A stretch of DNA of 64,000 nucleotides from the NCBI GenBank assembly GCA_040506275.1, contig JBEVXD010000005.1:186001-250000 (forward strand). The letters run 5' to 3'. This DNA comes from Thiodiazotropha sp040506275 (GTDB lineage Bacteria; Pseudomonadota; Gammaproteobacteria; Chromatiales; Chromatiaceae). Positions 45,154 through 54,232 of the stretch are shown here, piece by piece (within the stretch, counting starts at the first letter, position 1; every line of letters starts with the position of its first letter). Under the pieces are notes generated by a model. It saw only the letters and a list, made by a program, of their open reading frames with translations, ran no database searches and was not told the DNA's origin. The position numbers were made by a program, and so were the translations under genes.

Positions 45154-45479
45154 GCCATGATATGAGTGACCTGCTGCAACAACTGGCTCAAGTACTTGAA
45201 GAACGTAAACAGGCCGAGCCTGATAGCTCCTATGTTGCGAAGCTCTATGATAAGGGTCTTGATGCGATCCTGAAAAAGATAGGCGAAGAGGCAACTGAGA
45301 CGGTGATGGCGGCAAAAGACGGCGTTCCTGAGAAGATTGTCTATGAGACTGCTGATCTATGGTTTCATACCATGGTAATGCTGGCGCACCAGGGTTTAGG
45401 GCCTGATCTGGTGCTTAAAGAGTTACAACGACGTTTTGGCCTGTCTGGTCTTGATGAGAAGGCCCAGCGAGATGAGTAG
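45150..45479 (+). CDS. hisE: Phosphoribosyl-ATP pyrophosphatase
   Basis: A 109-aa all-alpha MazG-like pyrophosphohydrolase (step 2). Motif KKIGEEATETVMAAKDG and the ETADLWFHTMVML helix are diagnostic. GTG 45150 overlaps hisI by four bases; ATG 45162 is possible. The tat genes follow after 132 bases, as in related genomes. Confidence 0.96.
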   Translation: MSHDMSDLLQQLAQVLEERKQAEPDSSYVAKLYDKGLDAILKKIGEEATETVMAAKDGVPEKIVYETADLWFHTMVMLAHQGLGPDLVLKELQRRFGLSGLDEKAQRDE

Positions 45480-45611
45480 TCCTGGGGCGTGAACCCAGGT
45501 ATCATCCCAGGGTTGTCCCTAACAAATAGAACTATGCGCACACTACCTGATCGGGTTTAATAGTCGCGCAGTATTCAAATCAAACCGGCGAGTCCGGAGG
45601 TGGAGATTATT

Positions 45612-45854
45612 ATGGGTTTTGGTGGTATCAGTATTTGGCAGTTGTTGATCATCCTGGCAATTGTGTTGTTATTGTTCGGGACCAAGCGACTGAAAAACAT
45701 TGGCTCAGACCTGGGTGGCGCCATCAAAGGATTCAAAGGTGCTATGAAAGATGGCGAAAAAAAGGCCTCTGAAGCAAAGGAGCAGATCGAACAGTCTGAA
45801 AGCGGTACCGTTGTGGATGGCGAAGTCACCTCCAAAGAGAAGGATAAGAGCTGA
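45612..45854 (+). CDS. tatA: Twin-arginine translocase subunit TatA
   Basis: An 80-aa pore-forming Tat subunit. One N-terminal helix (ISIWQLLIILAIVLLLFG), the hinge FGTKRL, then an amphipathic helix (GGAIKGFKGAMKDGEKKA) and an acidic tail. The ATG at 45612 (MGFGGISIW, the common start) has GGAG six bases upstream; GTG 45600 only adds four residues. Confidence 0.96.
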   Translation: MGFGGISIWQLLIILAIVLLLFGTKRLKNIGSDLGGAIKGFKGAMKDGEKKASEAKEQIEQSESGTVVDGEVTSKEKDKS

Positions 45855-45892
45855 ATCCTGGTAACCATCCATCAGATTAATTAGAGAACAGC

Positions 45893-46246
45893 ATGTTTGA
45901 TGTCGGTTTCTGGGAATTGTCGATTATCGCACTGGTTGCGCTGGTCGTAATCGGTCCTGAGCGTCTACCAAAAGTGGCCAGAACTGCAGGTCACTGGCTG
46001 GGGCGTGGACGACGATTCATCTCCAGTGTGAAGGCCGATATTGATCAAGAGATCAAGTCGGAAGAACTCAAGGAAATTCTAGAGAAACAGGCGCAGATGG
46101 CCAATCCTCTGCATGAGATCCTGGACGAAACAAAAGATGATCTAAACCAGATCAAACAGGAAACAGCAAGTCAGATGCAAGATTTCAAGGATGCGGTGGA
46201 TTCCGATCAACCCTCCGATAATAAGAAACCGAATCAAACAGAATAG
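45893..46246 (+). CDS. tatB: Twin-arginine translocase subunit TatB
   Basis: A 117-aa Tat receptor-complex subunit. MFDVGFWELSIIALVALVVI and GPERLPKVART are the TatB signature (Glu in the membrane helix, GPERLP hinge), followed by a long charged amphipathic region. The stop codon abuts the tatC start. Confidence 0.96.
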   Translation: MFDVGFWELSIIALVALVVIGPERLPKVARTAGHWLGRGRRFISSVKADIDQEIKSEELKEILEKQAQMANPLHEILDETKDDLNQIKQETASQMQDFKDAVDSDQPSDNKKPNQTE

Positions 46247-47368
46247 ATGTCGGCGACAAACGCACCAGAAACCACCACCCAGGAACAACCCCTGGTAGCT
46301 CACCTGATTGAACTGCGTGACAGAGTGCTGCGCATGGTACTAGCGGTGCTAGTGGTTTTTGCAGTGTTGTTTCCATTTGCCAATGATCTCTACAGCGCCA
46401 TCGCTGGACCGATGCGTGCTGCGTTGCCAGAAGGCAGCACAATGATTTCAACCAAGCCCATCGATCCCTTTTTGATTCCTTTTAAGCTGAGTTTGCAACT
46501 CGCTATCTTTATCGCGATCCCATTCATCCTTTCTCAGTTTTGGGCATTTGTCGCACCAGGGCTTTACCGACACGAAAAACGTATGGTGGTGCCCTTACTG
46601 GTCTCCAGCACGCTGCTGTTTTATTGCGGAATGGCCTTCGCCTATTTTGTGGTATTTCCGTTAGTGTTTACTTTCCTTGCGGGAACTGCTCCGGAAGGAG
46701 TTGAGGTTGCAACCGATATGGGTAGCTACCTCGATTTTGTAATGACTCTGTTCTTTGCCTTTGGTGTCGCTTTCGAAGTACCTATAGCCACCATAATTCT
46801 GGTATGGCTGGGAGTTACCACGCCTGAACAGCTTCGCCATAAACGTCCCTATGTAATCGTTGGGGCCTTCATTGCAGGTATGTTTCTAACGCCGCCGGAT
46901 GTGATATCGCAAACCCTACTGGCACTTCCGATGTGGGTTCTATTTGAGATTGGCATCATCTTCTCCAAGGGATTTGTACGGGAAAAAGAGGAATCAACTG
47001 ATCCAGTTGCTGTGGAAACTGCAGGTGAATCCAACCAAGAGGGGGTCGTTGAGACAACAGAGCCCCCGGTGGGAAGTGATATCGATCCAGCGCAGGACTA
47101 TGTGGATCCCGACCGTTTTGTGCCTATGTCTGATGATGAGATGGAAGCAGAGTTGGACGCGATTGAAGCTGATGACGGGGAAGATTTAGATAAAATTGAT
47201 CCTCCAGCGGACCCGATAGAACAAAAATTACACCAGGTTCAGGTTAACCGGGCATCAGGCAAAATTGACCAAGCCAGAGATCTGCTCTATGAGATTCTGC
47301 AGGATGGGAATTCTGACCAGCGCATGGTAGCGCGAAATATCCTTGCCCAGCTCGATTCCGAGGGTTGA
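46247..47368 (+). CDS. tatC: Twin-arginine translocase subunit TatC with FimV-like C-terminal extension
   Basis: A 373-aa inner-membrane receptor for twin-arginine signal peptides. Residues 1-245 are an ordinary six-helix TatC (LVAHLIELRDRVLRMVLAVL, FWAFVAPGLYRHEKR, LTPPDVISQTLLALPMW). About 125 further residues follow, where TatC normally ends: an acidic, Pro/Glu/Asp-rich linker (250-320), then a helical module with IDQARDLLYEILQDGNSDQR and ARNILAQL. The latter resembles the C-terminal TPR-like motif of FimV. The extension faces the cytoplasm if topology is standard. Its job is unknown; it may dock partners at the cell pole or membrane. Confidence 0.94.
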   Translation: MSATNAPETTTQEQPLVAHLIELRDRVLRMVLAVLVVFAVLFPFANDLYSAIAGPMRAALPEGSTMISTKPIDPFLIPFKLSLQLAIFIAIPFILSQFWAFVAPGLYRHEKRMVVPLLVSSTLLFYCGMAFAYFVVFPLVFTFLAGTAPEGVEVATDMGSYLDFVMTLFFAFGVAFEVPIATIILVWLGVTTPEQLRHKRPYVIVGAFIAGMFLTPPDVISQTLLALPMWVLFEIGIIFSKGFVREKEESTDPVAVETAGESNQEGVVETTEPPVGSDIDPAQDYVDPDRFVPMSDDEMEAELDAIEADDGEDLDKIDPPADPIEQKLHQVQVNRASGKIDQARDLLYEILQDGNSDQRMVARNILAQLDSEG

Positions 47369-47372
47369 TCGT

Positions 47373-47711
47373 TCAACCTACCCGTAACCGGGTACCATGT
47401 ACCAGAGAGAGTGTGATCTCATCAGCAGATAGGGTTGAAGGAAAATAGGTGCCTGATATTTTAGCGCCGCTGATACTGGCCCCTTCCAGATTGGTAAGCC
47501 TGAGATCGACCCCACGAAGATCTGCATGTCTCAGGTAGGCACCGGACAGGTTGAGCTCTTTTGCATCCAGCTCTCTCAAATCCACACTTCTTAAATCGGC
47601 GTTCACAAGATTGCAAGCCTCTCCAGCGGCCCGGCGCTGATTGAACTCGTCCACTTGGCCATGCTTCAACAGTTGATACATGGGATCCTGTTTATGTTCG
47701 GGTTGTGACAT
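47373..47711 (-). CDS. Pentapeptide-repeat protein
   Basis: A 112-aa soluble protein. About ten A(D/N)LxX repeats run from residue 35 to 100 (VNADLRSVDLRELDAKELNL, LRHADLRGVDLRLTNLEGAS), predicting a short right-handed quadrilateral beta-helix. The N-terminal 30 residues are helical. Such small members sometimes bind DNA-mimicry targets, but nothing here shows a function. Convergent with tatC, divergent from the LysR gene. Confidence 0.82.
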   Translation of the reverse strand: MSQPEHKQDPMYQLLKHGQVDEFNQRRAAGEACNLVNADLRSVDLRELDAKELNLSGAYLRHADLRGVDLRLTNLEGASISGAKISGTYFPSTLSADEITLSLVHGTRLRVG

Positions 47712-47858
47712 GATGACCTCACTCGAAATAACAAATCCTGAAGGAGTAACAGTAGCTTAAGAGAGGGGAGGGCAGCTACAAACAAATTATGTATTTATTG
47801 TTGCTATTAGCGAGTTCTACATCTAGTATTGAGAATATTAATACTTTGAGCAACTCTT

Positions 47859-48770
47859 ATGGCCGGCACTCCTCAGATTCATTATAAGCAAAATCGTCTC
47901 AAGCAGCTGAGGGCCTTTTGCCACGCATCACAGACTGGTTCAATCAGTGAAGCCGCAGAGCGGCTCTATTTAAGCCAGCCGACAGTCTCATTGCAGATTC
48001 AAGCACTCGAACGGGAACTGGAAACTGTACTATTTGAGCGCCGGGGCCCTAAAATCAAGCTCACCCCCGAAGGGGAGACCCTCTACAAGCTTTCACAGCC
48101 ACTTGTTGAAGGGATGGATAAACTTCAGGAGACTTTTTCAGCTTCATGCGGAAAACTTGAGAGTGGTGAGCTCAATATTGCTGCTGGCGAGTCCACGATT
48201 CTCTATATTCTTCCTGAACCGATCCGACGTTTTGCTGAGCGCTATCCAGGTATTCGGGTGAAGCTGCATAATGTTACAGGCAGGGATGGTATGGCAATGC
48301 TCCGTGCAGATGAGACTGATCTTGCTATCGGTTCCCTGATGGAAATTCCAGATGATGTGACCTATCAGCCTGTAGTTAATTATGCCCCTGTATTGATCAC
48401 CCCTAATGATCACCCTTTGGCGAAGAAAGAGAGCATACGGCTGCATGATATCAGTCCATATGGTTTGATCTTGCCGCCTCACCATCTCAGTACATGGCGC
48501 ATGGTGGATCTTGTGTTCAAACAACACAATGCCAACTATAACGTGACCCTTGAGGCGGGTGGCTGGGAAGTGATCAAGAAATACGTTGAGATTGGCTTGG
48601 GGATATCAATTGTTACTGACGTCTGCCTGACCGGTGAAGAGCAGGTGGCGACGATTCCACTCGGTGAGTATTTCCCCGATAGGAGCTATGGCATTGTATT
48701 GCGGCGGGGTAAATTCCTCTCTCCACAGGCCAAACGTTTTCTTGAAATTGTCAAAGAGCTCTACAATTGA
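47859..48770 (+). CDS. LysR-family transcription regulator
   Basis: A 303-aa LysR regulator. The N-terminal winged HTH (about 15-75) reads LRAFCHASQTGSISEAAERL and SQPTVSLQIQALE. The effector domain (about 100-300) has two periplasmic-binding-like lobes. The type is close to CysB/Cbl and similar proteins (SISEAAERLYLSQPTVSLQI), but no clear target adjoins. The regulator lies divergent from the pentapeptide gene and 150 bases before a sigma-54 activator on the same strand. The effector is unknown. Confidence 0.92.
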   Translation: MAGTPQIHYKQNRLKQLRAFCHASQTGSISEAAERLYLSQPTVSLQIQALERELETVLFERRGPKIKLTPEGETLYKLSQPLVEGMDKLQETFSASCGKLESGELNIAAGESTILYILPEPIRRFAERYPGIRVKLHNVTGRDGMAMLRADETDLAIGSLMEIPDDVTYQPVVNYAPVLITPNDHPLAKKESIRLHDISPYGLILPPHHLSTWRMVDLVFKQHNANYNVTLEAGGWEVIKKYVEIGLGISIVTDVCLTGEEQVATIPLGEYFPDRSYGIVLRRGKFLSPQAKRFLEIVKELYN

Positions 48771-48927
48771 AAGAAAAAAATGCATCTTTTGAGTATTTTA
48801 TGCTCTGATCGAGGCATTTACTAGAATTTAGCCGCTTTTGAGATTGGTCGGAAATCTACTGATCAAGGTTATTTTCCTCACACTCCAAAGTGTTTTACAA
48901 TGTGCTTGCTTTGTTCAGGAGATGGAT

Positions 48928-49869
48928 ATGTTAGGAAAGGCCCCGGAATTTCAGACATTGCTTCGTGCAATGCGCATTGTATCCGCTACGGATGCAACTG
49001 TCCTTGTTACAGGTGAAAGTGGAACAGGTAAGGAACTGCTGGCTCAGGCGCTTCATGAGAACAGTCGCCGATACGATAAACCATTTATCACAGTGAATTG
49101 TGCTGCATTGCCGATACAGCTTGCTGAAAGTGAACTGTTTGGTCATCGCAAAGGCGCATATACCGGTGCGACATCCGACAGTATAGGAAAGGTACAAGCA
49201 GCGCAGGGAGGAACCCTGTTCCTTGATGAGATTGGTGAGTTGCCACTGGCAGTACAGGCAAAGCTGTTACGCTTCCTCGAAACTGGTGAATGCCAGATGG
49301 TGGGACGGGCAACAAACCAGCGGGTCAATGTTCGAGTTATCGCTGCAACCAATCGTGATTTATCTAAATCATTGAACGAAGAAACCTTTCGAAGCGACCT
49401 CTACTACCGGCTGAATGTAGTACCCCTCGAGCTTCCTCCTCTGCGTGAACGTGCGGGAGATGTCGATCTCTTACTCAACGGACTAACAGTCGAACTCTCT
49501 AAAAACTACAATCTGCGTGCGCCGATCTATAGCAAACAGGTTTTAAAGTTACTTAACAGTTACCCTTGGCCGGGAAATGTTCGCGAATTGAAAAATTTTG
49601 CTGAACGAATGCTGATACTGTTTTCAGGCAGAAAAGTTGAGATTGAGAATCTGCCTAATGAGTTTCGCAAGACACCAAAACATACAGAATCTACAGATGG
49701 ACTGTTTGTCTTGCCGGAGCAGGGACTCAGTATGGATCAGCTGGAAGCTGATCTGATTGAACAAGCCCTCTCTAAGGCCCTTGGTAATCGAAGCAAAGCA
49801 GCTCGTCTACTTGGACTTACCCGAGATACACTACTCTATAGAATGAAAAAATACGCTATTGAGTGCTAG
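48928..49869 (+). CDS. Sigma-54-dependent activator without N-terminal regulatory domain
   Basis: A 313-aa enhancer-binding protein consisting of an AAA+ domain and a Fis-type HTH only. Walker A is GESGTGKELL, the sigma-54 contact loop GAYTGA (Tyr variant of GAFTGA), Walker B GGTLFLDEIGEL, the R-finger region FRSDLYYRLNV, and HTH GNRSKAARLLGLTRDTLLYR. No receiver, GAF or PAS domain precedes the AAA+ part, as in PspF; it must be controlled by a partner or by its amount. The ATG at 48928 has AGGAG six bases upstream; the longer frame from 48838 adds a spurious lead. It may be cotranscribed with the LysR gene. Confidence 0.92.
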   Translation: MLGKAPEFQTLLRAMRIVSATDATVLVTGESGTGKELLAQALHENSRRYDKPFITVNCAALPIQLAESELFGHRKGAYTGATSDSIGKVQAAQGGTLFLDEIGELPLAVQAKLLRFLETGECQMVGRATNQRVNVRVIAATNRDLSKSLNEETFRSDLYYRLNVVPLELPPLRERAGDVDLLLNGLTVELSKNYNLRAPIYSKQVLKLLNSYPWPGNVRELKNFAERMLILFSGRKVEIENLPNEFRKTPKHTESTDGLFVLPEQGLSMDQLEADLIEQALSKALGNRSKAARLLGLTRDTLLYRMKKYAIEC

Positions 49870-49936
49870 TGTCTAGTGCCTCTGGTTTAAGCGTTGTTAA
49901 AAATTTGGTTAGCGCTTGCAGCCGAGTTTTTGATCA

Positions 49937-50563
49937 TCAATAGATTCGGATGCCACCATGGCGTCTGCGGCTTCGATAGTCAAACAGGACGATACCGCTC
50001 ACGATACCTAAGATGAAGGTGACGCCAGCAGCAATCAAACCAATTTTTATCGGGATTGCTCTGTTGAAGTGACCTTGTTGAGCAGCTCTGAGGCTCTCAT
50101 TTTCCTGTTGAATCCGGTCCAGAGCAGACACAATACCTTCAGTGTTTTCCAGTTGCCCCTGTAGTTCAGCATTAGCTTGCTGCTCTTGAGCTTTCAGGTT
50201 TTTGAGTGCCACCTCAGTTTCAGAGAGCTGAACCTCCTTTGTTTCCAGGGATGCCTTAAGGTGGGTGTTTTCGGTAGTGAGCTCATCAAGCAGGGCGCGG
50301 GCTGGTTTGGTTTGGATTAAAAAACCTGCCTTAGTCCAGCCTACCTTGCCATCCAGTGTACGTACCTGGGCAAATAGACCCTCCTCACTCAGTAGCTCAA
50401 GCTCAGTTCCGCTTTTTAGGCGCTGGAGCAGCTTACCTTTGGAGTTAATCAGCTCGTATAGAGAGAGATGCAGTTCATCAGTTACATAGCGTGTTTCAGA
50501 ATAGGTATTAAAGCTGGTACAGATCAAGCAGGCACCCAAAAAACAAACAGTATAGTACTTCAT
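49937..50563 (-). CDS. SH3-domain envelope protein, YgiM family
   Basis: A 208-aa protein with signal peptide (YTVCFLGACLICTSFNTYSE), a bacterial SH3 domain (about 25-85; RYVTDELHLSLYELINSKGK, DGKVGWTKAGFL), a coiled coil (about 95-165, many Glu/Gln/Leu) and a C-terminal membrane helix (about 172-195, IGLIAAGVTFILGIVSGIVLF) followed by RSRRR. This is the TIGR04211/YgiM layout; it is thought to act at the cell wall. Function unproven. Confidence 0.87.
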   Translation of the reverse strand: MKYYTVCFLGACLICTSFNTYSETRYVTDELHLSLYELINSKGKLLQRLKSGTELELLSEEGLFAQVRTLDGKVGWTKAGFLIQTKPARALLDELTTENTHLKASLETKEVQLSETEVALKNLKAQEQQANAELQGQLENTEGIVSALDRIQQENESLRAAQQGHFNRAIPIKIGLIAAGVTFILGIVSGIVLFDYRSRRRHGGIRIY

Positions 50564-50749
50564 TCAACTCTATCTCGCGGTAGATCCGACGCAATTCAAA
50601 TAAATCAGAATTCAGTAAGCTTGGTTTGTATTATTTATCTTAAGTCAGTCTAACCTTGCTTACATGATGAGGATAACTAATAGGTGCTCAGCATTCTAGT
50701 CTCATTTACATCTGTGAGAAGGATTTCGCTGAATTAAGCAGATTTCTCA

Positions 50750-50769
50750 CTGTTCAGTCTCTGTTCAGT
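50750..50769. promoter_or_regulatory. Tandem CTGTTCAGT repeats with 11-bp period
   Basis: CTGTTCAGT at 50750-50758 and 50761-50769, 59 bases before the gene at 50828. An 11-bp period is typical of OmpR/PhoB-type response-regulator sites; CTGT also begins the Pho box, but the match is weak. Confidence 0.4.
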
Positions 50770-50827
50770 ATTCGGAGCTTATTCTGAAGCTGTGTTAAAC
50801 AAAAACAACATAAGCAGGAGTAGCCTG

Positions 50828-51235
50828 ATGAATACAATCTACAAAACCTTGGTTGTAACCACATTTTCATTTCTGGTTGCAACTCCAGTATTTGCTGACT
50901 ATTCAGGAAAGCATCGTTATTGTGATTACAATAGGGAAACATCCGTGGAGCGGCGTCTTGATCGACAGCAACATCGTATAGATGCGGGTATTAATCGTGA
51001 TAGTCTAACTTATAAAGAGACAAATAAACTTAAGAAAAAACATCGTAATATTAGAAGATTATCAAGAGAGTACCAAGAGGATGGGCATCTGTCGCATAAA
51101 GAGTATAAGCACCTGAATCGTAAGCTGGACAGACTCAGTGAGTTGATAAGGGAGTATAAGCACAACGACCTGGTTCGGTATGTGAGATACCATGACAACT
51201 ACGCGCAAAAAGATAATTATGTTTCGAAGTGGTGA
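50828..51235 (+). CDS. Small exported basic helical protein
   Basis: A 135-aa protein. Signal peptide LVVTTFSFLVATPVFADYSG, then helices with the pattern RLDRQQHRIDAGINRDSLT, ETNKLKKKHRNIRRLSREYQ, DGHLSHKEYKHLNRKLDRLS. The alternation of long basic helices with short DGxLS/T-x-E turns matches a family of small periplasmic proteins I know from many Proteobacteria, with no proven role. The ATG at 50828 (AGGAG eight bases upstream) is preferred to the frame start at 50792. It is monocistronic with its own promoter region carrying tandem repeats. Confidence 0.78.
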   Translation: MNTIYKTLVVTTFSFLVATPVFADYSGKHRYCDYNRETSVERRLDRQQHRIDAGINRDSLTYKETNKLKKKHRNIRRLSREYQEDGHLSHKEYKHLNRKLDRLSELIREYKHNDLVRYVRYHDNYAQKDNYVSKW

Positions 51236-51362
51236 TAAACTAGAGAGTCGGCTGGCCAGGGTCAAATGACTCGGGTCAGCTGAATGGATGGCACTTCTAT
51301 ATGATAATTAATCTATATTGTTAGTTGAGTCCAGTTTGATTGGTTTTGGATTTAACGGATTA

Positions 51363-53678
51363 CTAAGCTCTGAAGTGCGACTTAAATTTTTCTATCTGAG
51401 TAAGTAATGTGGAAATACCCTCAGCGATTAAATCTTCTGGTTGGTTTTCACGCTTCATGATTGATTTAAGACGCATAGCATTAGTGTGAATAGATGGTGC
51501 ACCGCTGCTACTTGCTGAACCTGCTAGCTTGTGAATAACTTGAAACAGTGATGTTGTGTCATTTTTTACGGATGCTCTGCGAATTGTGCTTTCAATATCA
51601 GGCAGCATGGCGAGGAACTCTTTCAATATAAGACGAGCCGCCTCCTGATTGCCGGCTACGCTAGCTAGTGCGATCTCCCGGTCATAGACAGGGGTTTCAG
51701 CTGCTCTATTCGGTTTAGAAGAGACTTGCGTAGTCTGGTAGTTAATTTTATCGCACCATTTGGCAATAATTGAGTAGAGTTGTTCTGGTAGATAGGGTTT
51801 GGCGAGCATGTCATTCATACCAGCATCAGCAACCTCCTGGCGTTTTTCGGGTAGGACGTGTGCTGTTACTGCGATGATAGGTGTATTTTCAGTGGGCGAA
51901 TTTGCTTGGCGTAATTTTACTGCGGCCTCGATTCCACTCATAACCGGCATTTCCAAGTCTAGTAAGATCAAATCAAAGTTATACTCAGGAATTTTTTTCA
52001 GCGCATCTACAGCACTCTTTTCTGCCACAACTTTTGCTCCTTCATTGGTGAGAAGTGTTTTGGCTAGCATAAGGTTGACGTTACTGTCATCGACAATCAG
52101 GATATTCATATCTTTTAAAAGAGCGCCATGAGACAGCGTTGGTGGGGGCTGGTTATTTGAGGTGGAGTTTACGAGGGATAAATTGCCTTTACTCTCCTGT
52201 AGTGGTTTTGATAGATAGATCACTATGGTAAATGTTGATCCTTCACCTAGTGTACTCTCCAGCGAAATAGTGCCACCCATAAGATTGATTAGTCGTTTTG
52301 CAATAACTAAGCCTAAGCCAGTACCTCCATAATGACGGGTAATGGATCCATCACATTGTTGAAATGGTTGAAAGAGCTGATCTTGTTGTTGTTGAGAAAT
52401 GCCTATACCGCTGTCTTGAATAGTGATCTGTAGTCCGATTCTGTTATTTTTGTGGGCGTGCTTTTGAATTTTGACTGAAACCTCTCCATGGTCAGTGAAC
52501 TTGATTGCGTTACCAACCAGGTTTATCAGTATTTGTCTTAAACGGGATGAGTCACCGCATAATATATGAGGTATGTCATCAGCGACATGTGTTGATAGAA
52601 TCAAGCCTTTTTCAATAGCTTTAGGTGTAAACAGTAACTGTACACTGTTGATCATTGACTCTAACACAAAGTTGCTATTTTCCAGTTTGACCTTACCTGC
52701 TTCCATTTTTGAGAAGTCTAGAATATCGTCAATAATGTCCAGTAGACTATTAGCAGAGCTGGTGATGATTCTAAGATATTCGAGTTGCCTTTCGTTCAAC
52801 TCTGTTTTCTCGAGAAGATGAGCAAAGCCTATAACACCGCTCATTGGAGTACGAATTTCATGGCTCATAGTTGCCAAAAAGTCACTCTTGGCCTGACTTG
52901 CAGCTTCTGCCCCTTCTTTTGCCCATTCCAGTTCCTGGGTACGCTCGGCCACCAAATGCTCTAAATCTTGCTGGTAGGTAGTCAATTCATGGTCGTATGT
53001 CTCGATTTTATCGAGCATTATATTAAATTCATCCACCAGTGTGCCAAGCTCATCATTACTGATTCTCTTTGCGCGTTTGCTGAAGTCCCGGTCAGAAGTA
53101 ACGGCCCCCATTGTTGTAAGCAGTTGCCTCACTGGGGCAGAAACAAATTTCTGAAAATAATTGGATAATAGCAATGCAAATAACATTGACAGGATGAATA
53201 CTCCAAGAATTACGAGTGATTGCTGTACTAAGGTTTTGCGCACATTGCTCATGTCACCAATAATTACAAAATACCCAATTAATTCTTCATCAAGGATGAT
53301 GGTTTCTTCAACTTCAACCCAACCAAATATTGATTGATTTTCATTAATTTCGCTTTTGGCGTTGAGTTGAGAGCTATGATATTCAGCGAATACTTTTCTA
53401 TTGAGATTTAGTATTTGAGCCTTTACTACATTATGTTGCGTTGCAAGTGTTGAAAGAATGTCGACTGCAGTTTCTTGGTCTCGAAATGCAATGGCTGCAC
53501 TACTGTTAGCACCTAATAACTTTGCTAAGGTCTGTAGTTTAGTCACTGCCTCTTCCTGGGCTGAATTAAATTCAAAGGCCATGAATAGCAAGAGACTGAG
53601 CAGTAGTACGGAGGCTGCTGTAGTTAGGATGATGGCTTCAATTTTCTGTTTTATTGAAGCATTGCTAAGTAGTTTCAT
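51363..53678 (-). CDS. Hybrid sensor histidine kinase (CHASE8-HAMP-HisKA-HATPase-REC-Hpt)
   Basis: A 771-aa membrane sensor. Helix 1 (about 12-34) and helix 2 (about 153-173) bracket a CHASE8-like periplasmic domain (AVTKLQTLAKLLGANSSAAI). Then come HAMP, a coiled coil, HisKA with the phospho-His in FLATMSHEIRTPMSG (about 275), HATPase (NLVGNAIKFTDHG, GTGLGLVIAKRL), a receiver (ILIVDDSNVN, phospho-Asp in LILLDLEMPVMSG) and a C-terminal Hpt (FQVIHKLAGSASS, about 730). The phosphorelay is complete within one chain up to Hpt; the output regulator must be elsewhere. It overlaps the YfiR gene by four bases. Confidence 0.95.
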   Translation of the reverse strand: MKLLSNASIKQKIEAIILTTAASVLLLSLLLFMAFEFNSAQEEAVTKLQTLAKLLGANSSAAIAFRDQETAVDILSTLATQHNVVKAQILNLNRKVFAEYHSSQLNAKSEINENQSIFGWVEVEETIILDEELIGYFVIIGDMSNVRKTLVQQSLVILGVFILSMLFALLLSNYFQKFVSAPVRQLLTTMGAVTSDRDFSKRAKRISNDELGTLVDEFNIMLDKIETYDHELTTYQQDLEHLVAERTQELEWAKEGAEAASQAKSDFLATMSHEIRTPMSGVIGFAHLLEKTELNERQLEYLRIITSSANSLLDIIDDILDFSKMEAGKVKLENSNFVLESMINSVQLLFTPKAIEKGLILSTHVADDIPHILCGDSSRLRQILINLVGNAIKFTDHGEVSVKIQKHAHKNNRIGLQITIQDSGIGISQQQQDQLFQPFQQCDGSITRHYGGTGLGLVIAKRLINLMGGTISLESTLGEGSTFTIVIYLSKPLQESKGNLSLVNSTSNNQPPPTLSHGALLKDMNILIVDDSNVNLMLAKTLLTNEGAKVVAEKSAVDALKKIPEYNFDLILLDLEMPVMSGIEAAVKLRQANSPTENTPIIAVTAHVLPEKRQEVADAGMNDMLAKPYLPEQLYSIIAKWCDKINYQTTQVSSKPNRAAETPVYDREIALASVAGNQEAARLILKEFLAMLPDIESTIRRASVKNDTTSLFQVIHKLAGSASSSGAPSIHTNAMRLKSIMKRENQPEDLIAEGISTLLTQIEKFKSHFRA

Positions 53679-54232
53679 TGCAATGCATCCTCATTAACTA
53701 CAGTAGCAAGGTTGAGAAGACGAGCGCTGATTTCTAAGCCTGCCTTACGTGTTGCCATGAGATTAATAGTAAATCTGACTTTATCACTGTGGGTTTGGAG
53801 TTCAATCATACCCCCTGATTTTGAAAAATTAGGAATTTCGCTGATGGTTAAAACCGATTTTGATGCTAACAATTCTAATATTTGCTGAGTTTCCTGTTTT
53901 ATTGAATGAGCAAGGTAGAGTACATTGCAATGCTGTAGATCATTTGTCTTGGCTTTGAAATACTCTATATTTATTGTTCTTCCCCGTAGGATTTTACCAT
54001 CTAGCACCTGAAGATTTTTAGAAAAATAGTCTTCACCAATTGCGCACAGGTTTATTTGATTATCTAATCTGGAAAGCTGGCTCTCTGGCCAACGGGTGAA
54101 TTTAGCAAAATTATAAATAAACACTGCTTTAAGTAAGCCGATATCCTGTAGCGACTCCTGTGCCACAGTTGTCGTAACTGTAACAGGAACGAATGTAAAG
54201 AATAAAATGTAGACAAACAGCCTTGTCGTCAC
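53675..54232 (-). CDS. YfiR-family periplasmic protein (DUF4154)
   Basis: A 185-aa exported protein with signal peptide (LFVYILFFTFVPVTVTTTVA). The DUF4154 core reads LLKAVFIYNFAKFTRWPE, INLCAIGEDYF, CNVLYLAHSI, VLTISEIPNFSKSGGMIELQ and FTINLMATRKAGLEISARLL. In Pseudomonas YfiR represses the partner YfiN, whose sensor is CHASE8; here the adjacent kinase has a similar CHASE8-like part, so YfiR probably gates the kinase. GTG start. Confidence 0.92.
   Translation of the reverse strand: MTTRLFVYILFFTFVPVTVTTTVAQESLQDIGLLKAVFIYNFAKFTRWPESQLSRLDNQINLCAIGEDYFSKNLQVLDGKILRGRTINIEYFKAKTNDLQHCNVLYLAHSIKQETQQILELLASKSVLTISEIPNFSKSGGMIELQTHSDKVRFTINLMATRKAGLEISARLLNLATVVNEDALQ

Noticed and set aside
49905..49920. 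Sigma-54 promoter TGGTTAGCGCTTGCA after the activator gene
   Set aside because: GG and GC elements are one base too close, and no gene follows on that strand.
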